The notes: generated by a model not told the origin, from the letters alone. Positions 25,784 through 34,284 are shown, counted from the first letter of the stretch. The stretch is DNA of 45,593 nt from Lachnospiraceae bacterium (GCA_015056865.1 SVFM01000021.1:1-45593), one strand, 5' to 3'. A program made the numbers and translations.

Positions 25784-26722
25784 TTACCATAATCCATAAC
25801 CGGCAATCTTCTTGGAAATGCGATTTCCCAAAGCCACCAGGGCAAAGGATATCACACCCTGCATCAATCCCAATGCCGTCGTAAGCGAATACTTACCACC
25901 CTGAATACCGCTGCGATATACAATAGTGGAGATGGTCTCTGTGTCCGCCTGTGTATATGCGTTCTGCAGTCCGTACATAGCTTCGAAGTTGGAATTAACC
26001 AGACCACCCAGACCCAGGATCAGCAACAGCACCATCGTTTCACGGATACAGGGGATTGTAATGTGCCAAGCCTGCTGAAGTCTGTTTGCACCATCAATCT
26101 CCGCCGCCTCATAAAGGGAAGCATCTACACCCGCAATGGCTGCCAGATAAATAATACAACTCCAACCCAGTTCCTTCCAAAGAGAACTGGTAAACAATAT
26201 CCCCAGGAAGTTGTCGCTTTCCATTAAAATATTCGTGTTAACCCAACCATCACCCACAATGGATCCCATTAACTCATTGAAAGGCCCTTCCAATGCGAAC
26301 AGGGAATACAGGATACCACACACTGCCGTCCAGGAAAGGAAATGAGGGAAGTAAGAGATGGTCTGTGTGATTCTCTTAAACTTCGTGCTTCTGACCTCGT
26401 TAAACAGTAAGGCGAGGATAATCGGGAAAGGGAACTTACCAAACAACATTACTACACTGTAAAACACCGTATTTGTAATGGAATCCACAAATCCGCGGGT
26501 AGACAACACTTTTGCAAAATTTTCCAGGCCAACCCAGGGGCTGTCAAAAAATCCTTTTAAAATATCAAAGTCCTGAAAAGCCATGATAAGGCCGGCCATG
26601 GGCAGATAACAAAAGATTCCTGTCAAAATCATGCCCGGTAACAGCAATATGTACATATATAAATTTTTAATATGTTTTTTCTCCTTGCCAAGCGCAACGG
26701 TTCCTTCTTTCACTTTACGCAT
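25784..26722 (-). CDS. Carbohydrate ABC transporter permease, LplB/YteP type
   Basis: The first permease gene of the importer, 312 residues from the ATG at 26722, which follows a clean GGAGG. Six membrane segments are predicted. The EAA loop reads YEAAEIDGANRLQQAWHITIPCIRETMVLLLIL. The C-terminus LVALGNRISKKIAGYGLW is characteristic of the LplB group, and the motif ILPGMILTGIFCYLPMAGLIMAFQ marks the first helix. The frame extends to 26746 but lacks a ribosome site there. It is the promoter-proximal gene after the twin-box promoter at 26753-26814. Confidence 0.93.
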   Translation of the reverse strand: MRKVKEGTVALGKEKKHIKNLYMYILLLPGMILTGIFCYLPMAGLIMAFQDFDILKGFFDSPWVGLENFAKVLSTRGFVDSITNTVFYSVVMLFGKFPFPIILALLFNEVRSTKFKRITQTISYFPHFLSWTAVCGILYSLFALEGPFNELMGSIVGDGWVNTNILMESDNFLGILFTSSLWKELGWSCIIYLAAIAGVDASLYEAAEIDGANRLQQAWHITIPCIRETMVLLLILGLGGLVNSNFEAMYGLQNAYTQADTETISTIVYRSGIQGGKYSLTTALGLMQGVISFALVALGNRISKKIAGYGLW

Positions 26723-26752
26723 GTATATTCCTCCAATCACTTTCATATAATT

Positions 26753-26814
26753 AGCATACTATACGCTTTTTTTTACTTCAATTTAAGAATCTTGGAATAA
26801 AACTATAAAAATCT
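26753..26814 (-). promoter_or_regulatory. Twin-box promoter of the transporter operon
   Basis: On the minus strand a distal box, CACAGATTTTTATA (26817-26804), lies exactly 22 bp upstream of the proximal box AGATTCTTAAAT (26792-26781). The proximal box runs into the -35 TTGAAG (26781-26776), then 17 bases to TATGCT (26758-26753). An alternative -10, TATAGT, sits at 26763-26758. Two boxes two helical turns apart suit a dimeric AraC-type response regulator that contacts RNA polymerase. Confidence 0.72.
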
Positions 26815-27423
26815 GTGAATACTTTTCACTTTATCTGCAACGGCTTTTCCAAGCAGCATATGACTCGTTTTCTCCATATGACATCCATCTACCGCAGAGG
26901 GTACTGCAAACGCAGCTGCATTCAGCCAGGGAATCCGTAGTTCCTCTGCCAGACGGCTTGTATAGTCTGCAAATTTCAAAGACTCCTCATAATTTGGCAT
27001 AGATGGGTGCAGGTGGATGGGCGATACCAATAAAAGCTCCGGCCTATCCCTAAAAACCTTTGAAGTGCCCGGATAACAGTCGTTAGCCATTAAAACTCTT
27101 TTGGCGATCATGGAAATACCTTCATAATATCCCTTGGCATCCGTATGATTCAGATCATTGGTTCCAAGCATCAAAATCACCAGATCCAATGGCTTTGCCC
27201 GATACAATGCATACCCCAACCCACTCAGGCCGTTGCGGCACTGATTTTCCGGATCATCCCAAACCGTACGTCTTCCGTTGATTCCATCCTCGATCACATA
27301 AAAATCCTCTCCCAATTCTTTGGCCATCACTCCGGGCCATCGAACCTCCCATGGATGTCTTGCCAGTGTTCCCGGAATAGCTCCCCAGGTATTGGAGTCA
27401 CCATAACAAAGAATATTTTTCAT
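26803..27423 (-). CDS. SGNH/GDSL-family esterase
   Basis: A 206-residue hydrolase of the SGNH superfamily, closest in style to arylesterase/acyl-transferring members. The nucleophile is in LCYGDSNTWG, block III in LMLGTNDLNH, and catalytic Asp-His in VDGCHMEKTSH. There is no signal peptide. The ATG at 27423 has AAAGGAG ahead of it and the ORF continues to 27444 only as a spurious extension. It follows the GH28-like gene by 30 bases and its stop overlaps the distal box of the next promoter. Deacetylation of a pectic or host oligosaccharide is the likely role. Confidence 0.85.
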   Translation of the reverse strand: MKNILCYGDSNTWGAIPGTLARHPWEVRWPGVMAKELGEDFYVIEDGINGRRTVWDDPENQCRNGLSGLGYALYRAKPLDLVILMLGTNDLNHTDAKGYYEGISMIAKRVLMANDCYPGTSKVFRDRPELLLVSPIHLHPSMPNYEESLKFADYTSRLAEELRIPWLNAAAFAVPSAVDGCHMEKTSHMLLGKAVADKVKSIHRFL

Positions 27424-27453
27424 AGTCTTCACTCCTTTTAACATCTAAGTGGA

Positions 27454-28893
27454 TTATATCGTAATGGTCACGCCGTCTGCACTGGAAAAAGCAGGAATCT
27501 GTTCACAGCGCACATCTTGGCATACCACTTCCCCTGCTCCATGACCGCCAAACACGCTGTCCATCCCGGATCCACACTGCATGTTATAGAAGCGGATGTT
27601 CTTTACATTTGCACCGTTAAAGTAGACACAATGAAAACCATCCGAACGGGTATGGTTCCACTCGATCACAATATGCTCGTCACTTTTTAATGGTCTGCAG
27701 TCTTTGTCATAGCTGATATTGGTAAAACGTACATTCTCCATGACACCTTCACCAAAGTACGCAGCCATAAACCCGTTTCCGAACAAACGGATATTGTCAA
27801 AGGAAGAATCCTGCAACGCATTGTTGATCCAAATGGCATATCTTGCATGGGTCATCACATTGGATACGGAAATACCATAAGTATCTCCGGGCTGGGCCTT
27901 TGAGGTATTGTACCAGTAAGATTCACCGATAATGATGGCTGCCTCGCAGCGATAGCCTTCTTCCCCGGGGGTAAGATGTCTGGTCTGCACAATATTCCCC
28001 TGCTCATCAGATATGGTGATCAGGTCAGGGTTCTGGGCAACTGATGCATCCTTATCCGACCAGGGTGAAGTTTCGATCACATTGTCAATTCTTACATTAT
28101 AGATTCTGTAACCATCGTGATTGAGCAGACGGATCAATGCAGCTCCACCCACACCGTAAACCATGATGTTACGGATCGTGATATTATACACATCCCCATC
28201 CCGGAGATTCTTTACCACTTGATGATAAATATTGTCATCCGTGGCAAGAAGTGCCACCACATTATCCCCAACGCAACCTGTGATATTCTCCACGATCACA
28301 TCATGGCATCCTTTCAATAGATCCACTCCGTCCTGATTAGGAACGTTGGAGGAACTTTCAAAATGAATGTTGGAAACACGGCTATAAGTAGTGGTATACA
28401 GGCAGACCGCCCAATATCTCTGGTCCCGTATGGTAATATTATCAAGAACCAGATTGGTCACATTCTGGAAAAAGAGCATACAGTTCTCGGAAATTTGATG
28501 ATCCGGATATTTAGAGACTGTTCTGGCGATTCCGTTCACTTCATACAAACCATTATGAATGCCGCCATCCAAAATGGCTTTGCCGATGCCACGGATGGTA
28601 ATGTCGCTTTGTCTGCCTTCCTCCTCCAATGCAAGGGGCGTACCAGCATTCTTATTTGCAAACATATTGCAGATTGCACCGTCTGCAAGTCTCAAATGAC
28701 AGTTCTGCAGGATCACTATGCTCTCACTATATAAAAAAATTGTCTTAGAAATATCCCATATAGCTTTTCCTGTACGCCTATTGATTTTAGGAATCACAAC
28801 CGCCGCACCGGTCTGTCTGGCTTTATCCAAGGCCGCCTGAATCATATCACTGTCCGTGGAACTGTTCAGAAATTCATTTACATTAATATACAT
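27454..28893 (-). CDS. GH28-like right-handed beta-helix protein with altered catalytic motifs
   Basis: A 479-residue parallel beta-helix protein resembling polygalacturonases of GH28. Repeating N-I-T-I-R type turns run from about 95 to 450. In place of the canonical NTD the protein has NQDG (186-189, keeping Asp188), in place of GDD it has GDN (209-211), and in place of GHG it has GVG near 247. The RIK motif was not found. So one of the paired aspartates and the histidine are missing, and activity or linkage specificity is uncertain. No signal peptide. AAAGGAG precedes the ATG. It is the first gene after the twin-box promoter at 28956-29017. Confidence 0.75.
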   Translation of the reverse strand: MYINVNEFLNSSTDSDMIQAALDKARQTGAAVVIPKINRRTGKAIWDISKTIFLYSESIVILQNCHLRLADGAICNMFANKNAGTPLALEEEGRQSDITIRGIGKAILDGGIHNGLYEVNGIARTVSKYPDHQISENCMLFFQNVTNLVLDNITIRDQRYWAVCLYTTTYSRVSNIHFESSSNVPNQDGVDLLKGCHDVIVENITGCVGDNVVALLATDDNIYHQVVKNLRDGDVYNITIRNIMVYGVGGAALIRLLNHDGYRIYNVRIDNVIETSPWSDKDASVAQNPDLITISDEQGNIVQTRHLTPGEEGYRCEAAIIIGESYWYNTSKAQPGDTYGISVSNVMTHARYAIWINNALQDSSFDNIRLFGNGFMAAYFGEGVMENVRFTNISYDKDCRPLKSDEHIVIEWNHTRSDGFHCVYFNGANVKNIRFYNMQCGSGMDSVFGGHGAGEVVCQDVRCEQIPAFSSADGVTITI

Positions 28894-28933
28894 GTATCTT
28901 CTCCTTTCTCCTATATTTTCGGGTACTAAAAAA

Positions 28934-28972
28934 GATGCCCTAGGTTATCTCATTTAGTATAACCCGGGCATC
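28934..28972 (-). terminator. Intrinsic terminator of the amidase gene
   Basis: GATGCCC and GGTTAT (28934-28948) pair with ATAACC and GGGCATC (28959-28972), with a small mismatch between the two halves. The minus-strand tail is TTTTTTA. It lies about 50 bases past the amidase stop. The -10 of the next promoter lies inside its loop region. Confidence 0.85.
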
Positions 28973-29017
28973 TGTCCCCTTCAATTTAAGGATTCTGGAA
29001 AACAATTATCAAAATCT
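28956..29017 (-). promoter_or_regulatory. Twin-box promoter of the GH28-like gene
   Basis: On the minus strand the distal box CACAGATTTTGATA (29020-29007) is 22 bp from a proximal box GAATCCTTAAAT (28995-28984), which runs into -35 TTGAAG (28984-28979). Seventeen bases later comes TATACT (28961-28956). It matches the transporter promoter in spacing and in both hexamers. The -10 lies in the loop of the preceding gene's terminator. Confidence 0.7.
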
Positions 29018-29023
29018 GTGAAA

Positions 29024-29929
29024 CTACTTGTCAAAATACGCGTCCACTCCATTGGCAATACCGGTTACGATCTTCTCCTGATACGCAGCCGTCTGCATCA
29101 GTTCATCTTCTGCCGGATTGCTCATGTAGCCCATTTCTATGATGGTTACCGGGATGGTGCACCAGTTGATACCACTCATAGTGTCCGTCTCCCACACGCC
29201 GCGGTTCTTGGATTCCATCTGCTCCACCATATGCTCCAGCACCTCATCCGCAAGCAGTCTGCTCTCCTCATAAATCTCAGCATTATAGGGATTCTTTTTC
29301 GTATTGCATATAGTCAATGTACCATGCACCTGGCTGTTTTCGGAGCCGTTGGCATGGATCCGCAGAAAAATCTCCGCCCCGGAGGTGTTGGCCACCTCTG
29401 CTCGCTCTCTGTTGCTGATATCTACATCATGACTATCCCTGATCATGATAACCTGATAGCCTCGCCCTTCCAGTTCTTGCTGTAAGGCCTTGGCAATGAC
29501 CAAATTTAACTCATATTCATAAACACCTGTGGACACACCTTTGGTACCAGAAGATACCTTGGCCTTCAGCGTCTCACTGCCCGGCCCTACCGGCTCCTTG
29601 TCCTTGTTTCCCTTGGCCTGATGGCCTGCATCTATGGCCACAATATGTGCCCGGGGCGCTTGGGACTGGGGTTCCACACTTTCCGGCTCTACACTTTCCG
29701 GTTGACTCTCCGGCACCTGCATACTTACTGTAGCCTCACTGCTTTGCGCCCGTTGGCTTTCCGACGGCGGTGTGCTAGCCGGTTGACTGTTCTGCTGAAT
29801 ACTTTCAGACTGGGCAGAAGTTTGTAGACTCTCTGAGCCTTTCTGCCCGGAAACTTCCGGTTTCCCACAACCCACCATCAAAACCACTGATATTAATAAA
29901 CAACATCCAATTTTGAAGTAGTTCCTCAT
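29024..29929 (-). CDS. Lipoprotein N-acetylmuramoyl-L-alanine amidase
   Basis: A cell-wall amidase of the Amidase_3 family, 301 residues. The signal peptide ends in the lipobox VLMVGCGK. A Ser/Gln/Glu-rich linker follows (about 25-95, with a short tandem ESVEP repeat). The catalytic domain has zinc ligands His in VAIDAGHQ, Glu in [11 protein letters not shown] and His in [10 protein letters not shown], plus the catalytic Glu in [11 protein letters not shown]. It is 30 bases after TraX. The ribosome site is weak: no clear GGAGG precedes the ATG, so it may be translated modestly. Confidence 0.9.
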   Translation of the reverse strand: MRNYFKIGCCLLISVVLMVGCGKPEVSGQKGSESLQTSAQSESIQQNSQPASTPPSESQRAQSSEATVSMQVPESQPESVEPESVEPQSQAPRAHIVAIDAGHQAKGNKDKEPVGPGSETLKAKVSSGTKGVSTGVYEYELNLVIAKALQQELEGRGYQVIMIRDSHDVDISNRERAEVANTSGAEIFLRIHANGSENSQVHGTLTICNTKKNPYNAEIYEESRLLADEVLEHMVEQMESKNRGVWETDTMSGINWCTIPVTIIEMGYMSNPAEDELMQTAAYQEKIVTGIANGVDAYFDK

Positions 29930-29959
29930 ATTACACCATGCTTTCTTATCATCTAATCA

Positions 29960-30694
29960 TCACCCAATTCCCATACAACACGCGATCCCATAGAGAATCA
30001 GCAGATGTACCGGGTAAAACCAGTAAAACACATATTTCATCCTCCACCCTCGTCTGCCATTATAGAAGGCTACCGGCAAAAAACCAAGGGGCGCCGGAAG
30101 TTCCCAACAAAAGGCCAGGGCACCTGCCAAGGCTTGCTGTGCACTGTTTTGGCGAAAAAGATAGATCACTATGATCCCGATGATTCCTTTCGCTCCATAA
30201 TCTGTTCGCAAAAATTCAGCCAGCAGCATACCAAGGCCGATGCCGCCAATCCCCAGCAATACAGAACCGATTTTTGTCCCACATCTTTTCCAGACAAAAT
30301 CCACAAATATCATTACCAGCAGTCCGATCAACAGTGTGAAAAAGATATTCTGATAATCCCCTGAAAACAAGGATCCGGAAATGGCCAGATTAAAGGGGAT
30401 CTCTGACAAAAGGGCAAAACAAGCCAGTCGCACTGCATACCGAACCACACTTGAAGTATGCAAAAATCCTTCTGTCAACAAAAAACAGAAGATAGGAAAG
30501 GAAACCCTTCCTATGGACCTCAACACCTGATTCACCATCAAAACCTGCGGATCATACGAATATGTTCCCGAAGTAACCGCATTCCAAACCAGCCACCGCT
30601 CCAGGATCACAGCGCCAATATGATCGATCAACATCGTGACGATGGCGATCACCTTTAATGTACTTCCCGAGATCCCACTCCACAATCGTTCCAT
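29960..30694 (-). CDS. TraX-family membrane protein
   Basis: A 244-residue integral membrane protein of the TraX family. The N-terminal signature ISGSTLKVIAIVTMLIDHIGA is followed by about seven further hydrophobic segments. In F plasmids TraX N-acetylates pilin, but many chromosomal Firmicute copies have no conjugation genes nearby, as here, and may acylate other targets. AGAGGTG precedes the ATG. The gene follows the toxin gene by 22 bases and leads into the amidase. Confidence 0.88.
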   Translation of the reverse strand: MERLWSGISGSTLKVIAIVTMLIDHIGAVILERWLVWNAVTSGTYSYDPQVLMVNQVLRSIGRVSFPIFCFLLTEGFLHTSSVVRYAVRLACFALLSEIPFNLAISGSLFSGDYQNIFFTLLIGLLVMIFVDFVWKRCGTKIGSVLLGIGGIGLGMLLAEFLRTDYGAKGIIGIIVIYLFRQNSAQQALAGALAFCWELPAPLGFLPVAFYNGRRGWRMKYVFYWFYPVHLLILYGIACCMGIG

Positions 30695-30716
30695 TCAGCA
30701 AGCACCTCTTACTTTT

Positions 30717-31148
30717 TTATTCAGGTTCTTTTTCTACTTCTAATAATTTCAAAAAGCCAGACGGTTCATATACCTTAAAAGAAGATTTCACATAGTCTTT
30801 CACATTTCTGGTGATAATACAATCCATCTCTGAGCGAATAGCTGTTTCTACCATAAGGGCATCTTCATAATCAGTAATTTCAGAAGATATTGCTTTTCGA
30901 CAATCCAAAGAAGTAGTATCCAACAAATGAAACAAAGTGAAAAGCTTGCTTAAAATCTTGCGCGTTTCCGCGTCATTATGCGTGAAACGGTGTATCAGAT
31001 AATAGATATCCGTAACTGACTTTGCTGTGATATATCCCTCAAAATGTTTGTTGGCAGAATATATAAAAATCTTTTCTGCCGCTTCTGCAAACGGCACACG
31101 AGATTGTAGGGCATCAATAATCACACAGGTATCCACCAAGACTCTCAT
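30717..31148 (-). CDS. PIN-domain toxin of a type II toxin-antitoxin pair
   Basis: A 143-residue PIN-fold ribonuclease, probably VapC-like. The N-terminal MRVLVDTCVIIDAL gives the first acidic residue; further acidic residues lie in DYEDALMVETAI and MDCIITRNVKDY, completing the Mg2+ site. It overlaps the antitoxin gene by 4 bases (ATGA). Toxicity would be by RNA cleavage, neutralised by the antitoxin. Confidence 0.9.
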   Translation of the reverse strand: MRVLVDTCVIIDALQSRVPFAEAAEKIFIYSANKHFEGYITAKSVTDIYYLIHRFTHNDAETRKILSKLFTLFHLLDTTSLDCRKAISSEITDYEDALMVETAIRSEMDCIITRNVKDYVKSSFKVYEPSGFLKLLEVEKEPE

Positions 31149-31360
31149 ATCGTATTCAGCCTTTCTTCTCGTGCTTCTTCCAATGTCATATCTGTAGAAA
31201 GAACGCCAAATAGTGATTTGGCAACATCCACTCTGTCCTGATATGGATTAGACAATTTTGCAACAACCTTTCCGTTGCGAGTTATATAAATATCCTCTGT
31301 TTCAGCAAGCATGAGATATTTACCAAGATTAATTTTTAATTCAGTTGCAGTGATAGACAT
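31145..31360 (-). CDS. Phd/YefM-type antitoxin
   Basis: A 71-residue DNA-binding antitoxin. The N-terminal SITATELKINLGKYLMLAETEDIYITRNGKVVAKLSNP is the Phd/YefM fold, and the C-terminal charged tail (LEEAREERLNTI) should wrap the toxin. AAAGGGG precedes the ATG. The promoter just upstream carries two palindromes that are ideal autorepression sites. Confidence 0.9.
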   Translation of the reverse strand: MSITATELKINLGKYLMLAETEDIYITRNGKVVAKLSNPYQDRVDVAKSLFGVLSTDMTLEEAREERLNTI

Positions 31361-31406
31361 ATCTTCATCCCCTTTCTTAAAAACAGATAATTATCGATCC
31401 AATTAT

Positions 31407-31450
31407 ATTATACACAAATCGCACGATTTTATCAACAAAATCGTGCGATT
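31407..31450 (-). promoter_or_regulatory. Toxin-antitoxin promoter with a double operator
   Basis: On the minus strand TTGATA (31435-31430), 17 bases, TATAAT (31412-31407). Two copies of AATCGNNCGATT lie at 31417-31428 and 31439-31450. Each is itself palindromic, and the pair forms a 14-bp inverted repeat around the -35. Their centres are 22 bp apart, two helical turns. This is the expected layout for cooperative antitoxin repression. Confidence 0.85.
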
Positions 31451-31475
31451 AACTCATAAAAATTTATACAAAAAT

Positions 31476-31501
31476 AAGGGCTTGAATTTCTTCAAACCCT
31501 T
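31476..31501 (-). terminator. Intrinsic terminator of rpmF
   Basis: AAGGGCTTGAA (31476-31486) pairs with TTCAAACCCTT (31491-31501) around a TTTC loop, with one mismatch. The minus-strand tail is ATTTTTGT. It lies about 20 bases past the L32 stop. Confidence 0.85.
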
Positions 31502-31519
31502 GATTTTCTTATGTTTCTC

Positions 31520-31699
31520 TTACTCAGCACTGATGATTTCTTTCTTATTGTAAGAACCACAAGCCTTGCAGACTCTGTGAGGCATCATAAGTGCGCCGCA
31601 CTTGCTGCATTTTACCAACGTAGGAGCGCTCATTTTCCAGTTAGCTCTTCTCCTGTCTCTTCTACCTTTGGAAGATTTATTCTTGGGACAAATAGACAT
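31520..31699 (-). CDS. rpmF: 50S ribosomal protein L32
   Basis: A 59-residue large-subunit ribosomal protein. It begins MSICPKNKSSKGRRDRRRANWK and carries a zinc-ribbon with CSKCG and CKACG. It starts 2 bases after the DUF177 stop, with GGAGG ahead of it inside the end of that gene. The DUF177-rpmF order is conserved across Firmicutes. The gene is too short to appear among longer open frames but is unmistakable. Confidence 0.97.
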   Translation of the reverse strand: MSICPKNKSSKGRRDRRRANWKMSAPTLVKCSKCGALMMPHRVCKACGSYNKKEIISAE

Positions 31700-31701
31700 C
31701 G

Positions 31702-32229
31702 TTACACCTCCTTATTCGCGTTAAAGATATCTTGCAATACCGCCATACGCGGGTCAGGGACAAATGTATCACATCCGCACTCCCCGTCATTCAAGTCGTG
31801 TCCGCACACCTTGCAGATTCCCTTGCACTGTGGCTTACACAAAACTTTCTCCGGCTGGTTCATTAAAAGCTCGTTGTAAATCAGAACTTCTGTATCCAGG
31901 TGATATCCCTTCATCAGATCCAAATCGTCTTCTTCCGATATCTCTGTGCCTTCTTCTGTCTGGGGTGATACTTCCCGCTCAAAATCAAGCTTTATCTTCT
32001 GAAAAACCTGCTTCAGACACCGATCGCACTGCATATCCAGTACAATCTCCGCACTGCCACTGATCCTAGCCCTGTTAGCACTTATGCGTTCACAGATAAG
32101 GTGTATCTCACTCTTCTCTGTAATAGGGAAGTCTCCGTTACGACAGCCAAACACCTCCATCTCAATAGGGATGTCCACGCTGAGGATTTTTCCTTCGGAT
32201 GTAAATACATCGGTCAAATTCAATAACAT
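31702..32229 (-). CDS. DUF177 (YceD) family protein
   Basis: A 175-residue protein with a CxxC pair near the middle (LDMQCDRCLKQVFQ) and a second cysteine cluster KPQCKGICKVCGHDLNDGECGC, so it likely binds a metal. YceD proteins are linked to rRNA accumulation and always sit before rpmF. The ATG at 32229 follows AGGAG; an upstream in-frame ATG at 32301 lacks a ribosome site and lies on the promoter. Confidence 0.92.
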   Translation of the reverse strand: MLLNLTDVFTSEGKILSVDIPIEMEVFGCRNGDFPITEKSEIHLICERISANRARISGSAEIVLDMQCDRCLKQVFQKIKLDFEREVSPQTEEGTEISEEDDLDLMKGYHLDTEVLIYNELLMNQPEKVLCKPQCKGICKVCGHDLNDGECGCDTFVPDPRMAVLQDIFNANKEV

Positions 32230-32292
32230 ATCTGTCTCCTGACGAATCTCGCACACACTGAACACATACGATTTCGTATTCACACTCGATTT

Positions 32293-32321
32293 ATTATACA
32301 TATCAAAAGAATGTTTGTCAA
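32293..32321 (-). promoter_or_regulatory. Consensus promoter of the DUF177-rpmF operon
   Basis: On the minus strand TTGACA (32321-32316), 17 bases, TATAAT (32298-32293), both perfect hexamers. It begins 10 bases past the isocitrate dehydrogenase stop. Such a match fits a strongly expressed ribosomal protein gene. Confidence 0.9.
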
Positions 32322-32330
32322 TAGCTTTTC

Positions 32331-33536
32331 TTACATCTGTTCAAAAGTTTCTCTGATCGCTTTGATAAAATCCAAACTATTCAGGATCACAGGATTCTCA
32401 CAGGTGGAAATCAATGACAAACTCTTGGTCATCTTACCATCCTCCACGGTCTTGATGCAGGCCTTTTCCATCTTATCCGCATAATCCGCCAAAGCCTGAT
32501 TGCCGTCCAGCTCGCCTCTCTTCTTCAGCGCACCGGTCCATGCAAAGATGGTTGCTATGGAATTGGTTGAGGTCTCCTCGCCCTTTAAGTGTTTATAATA
32601 GTGGCGCTGTACGGTACCGTGGGCTGCCTCATATTCATAGACGCCACTGGGAGATACCAGTACGGAGGTCATCATGGACAGATCGCCATAGGCAGTAGCT
32701 ACCATGTCGGACATTACGTCACCATCATAATTCTTGCAGGCCCAGATAAAGCCACCTTCGGAACGGATCACTCTAGCCACAGCGTCATCGATCAGTGTAT
32801 AGAAGTATTCAATTCCCAGTTCCTCAAATTTAGCCTTATACTCCTTATCATAAATCTCCTGGAAAATATCCTTAAAGGTGTGATCATACTTCTTGGAGAT
32901 CGTATCCTTTGAGGAGAACCACAAGTCCTGTTTGGTATCAACTGCATAGTTAAAGCAGGCTCTGGCAAAACTGCTGATGGACTTCTCTGTGTTGTGGATA
33001 CCCTGCAGGATACCTGCACCCTTGAAGGTATGTATTACCTCCCTGATCTCTGTTCCATCCTCCCCGGTGTATACCAGCTCTGCTTTTCCGGGGCCGGGAA
33101 CCTTGATCTCCGTGTTTTTGTAAACATCACCGTAGGCATGTCTGGCAATGGTGATAGGCTTGGTCCAGTTCTTCACATAGGGAACAATCCCTTTCACCAA
33201 AATAGGCGCACGAAATACGGTTCCATCCAAAATGGCACGTATGGTACCGTTGGGACTCTTCCACATTTCCTTCAGATCATACTCTGTCATTCTGGCAGCA
33301 TTTGGAGTAATGGTAGCACACTTCACTGCAACACCGTATTTCAAGGTTGCATTGGCGGAATCCACCGTCACCTGATCATTGGTGGCATTGCGGTACTCCA
33401 GCCCCAGATCATAGTACTCTGTCTTCAGATCCACATAGGGAAGGATCAGCTCATCTTTGATCATCTTCCACAGGATCCTGGTCATCTCATCTCCGTCCAT
33501 CTCCACCAGAGGTGTTGTCATTTTTATCTTTTCCAT
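32331..33536 (-). CDS. icd: NADP-dependent isocitrate dehydrogenase (type II, eukaryote-like)
   Basis: This enzyme oxidises isocitrate to 2-oxoglutarate and CO2. The 401-residue protein has [16 protein letters not shown] at the N-terminus, the isocitrate-binding [17 protein letters not shown] segment, and [28 protein letters not shown] with the metal aspartates. [27 protein letters not shown] covers the NADP site. ATG 33536 or an upstream TTG at 33545 could be used; GAGGAG serves either. It is the last gene of an operon with a Re-citrate synthase and a GntR regulator, giving two of three steps from citrate synthesis to 2-oxoglutarate. No aconitase is present. Confidence 0.95.
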   Translation of the reverse strand: MEKIKMTTPLVEMDGDEMTRILWKMIKDELILPYVDLKTEYYDLGLEYRNATNDQVTVDSANATLKYGVAVKCATITPNAARMTEYDLKEMWKSPNGTIRAILDGTVFRAPILVKGIVPYVKNWTKPITIARHAYGDVYKNTEIKVPGPGKAELVYTGEDGTEIREVIHTFKGAGILQGIHNTEKSISSFARACFNYAVDTKQDLWFSSKDTISKKYDHTFKDIFQEIYDKEYKAKFEELGIEYFYTLIDDAVARVIRSEGGFIWACKNYDGDVMSDMVATAYGDLSMMTSVLVSPSGVYEYEAAHGTVQRHYYKHLKGEETSTNSIATIFAWTGALKKRGELDGNQALADYADKMEKACIKTVEDGKMTKSLSLISTCENPVILNSLDFIKAIRETFEQM

Positions 33537-33553
33537 GTCAGTCAAACTCTCCT

Positions 33554-34249
33554 CTATTTTTCTGTATTATGGTAAATCTCTGTCAAATTATTCTTTTCCA
33601 TATTGCCATAGGCGTTGATCATATGTTGATTCGCCAATTGCTCAGCCAAATCAGCATTCCCGGCCTTAATAGCTTCCATGATCATCTCATGCTCATGATT
33701 GGAAGCAATGCCTCTTTCCACAGTAGCAAGTGCCCGTTTACGCACACGATATACATACTCATGAAAATCGTGCAGCTGATGCTCCAACATTTTACTGTTG
33801 CAGGCCTCATACATGATCTCGTGAAAACGGTTGTCCAAGGTTGTCAATTGCTCCAAGTGTCCTTTCTGAGCATGGAATTTGGCCAAATAGACGTTTTCCT
33901 CCATCTCTTCCATCTGTTCTTCCGTGATGTTCTCTGTAGCCCATCTGGCGCAGAGTCCCTCCAGAAGCGAACGGATCATATAGATGTCTCTCACATCCTT
34001 CTCCGTGATACCGGTAACATAGGCACCTTTGTTTGGAATGATCTGAATCAGTCCCTCCAGCTCCAACTGACGAAAGGCCTCTCTCACAGGAGTTCTGCTG
34101 ACGCCCAGTTCTTCACCTATAGCCACTTCCTTCAGTTCATCATGCTCCTCGTATCTGCCGCTCAAAATATCACTTCTCAGCTTGTGAAAAACTCTTCCTC
34201 GCAGGGAATACTTGTCTATCACTTCCTGCTTCACATCATAATTTGACAC
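33554..34249 (-). CDS. GntR-family (FadR/FCD subfamily) regulator
   Basis: A 231-residue repressor or activator. The N-terminal winged helix (about 15-80) includes [24 protein letters not shown]. The C-terminal all-helical FCD ligand domain (about 90-225) contains [14 protein letters not shown] and [12 protein letters not shown], with the metal-binding histidines expected there. A GTG start at 34249 follows GAGGT. It sits between the citrate synthase and isocitrate dehydrogenase genes and probably binds the palindrome over the operon promoter in response to a carboxylate. Confidence 0.9.
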   Translation of the reverse strand: MSNYDVKQEVIDKYSLRGRVFHKLRSDILSGRYEEHDELKEVAIGEELGVSRTPVREAFRQLELEGLIQIIPNKGAYVTGITEKDVRDIYMIRSLLEGLCARWATENITEEQMEEMEENVYLAKFHAQKGHLEQLTTLDNRFHEIMYEACNSKMLEHQLHDFHEYVYRVRKRALATVERGIASNHEHEMIMEAIKAGNADLAEQLANQHMINAYGNMEKNNLTEIYHNTEK

Positions 34250-34284
34250 TTTGCAACCTCTTACCTTTCCGCTGCGATCCAGGT

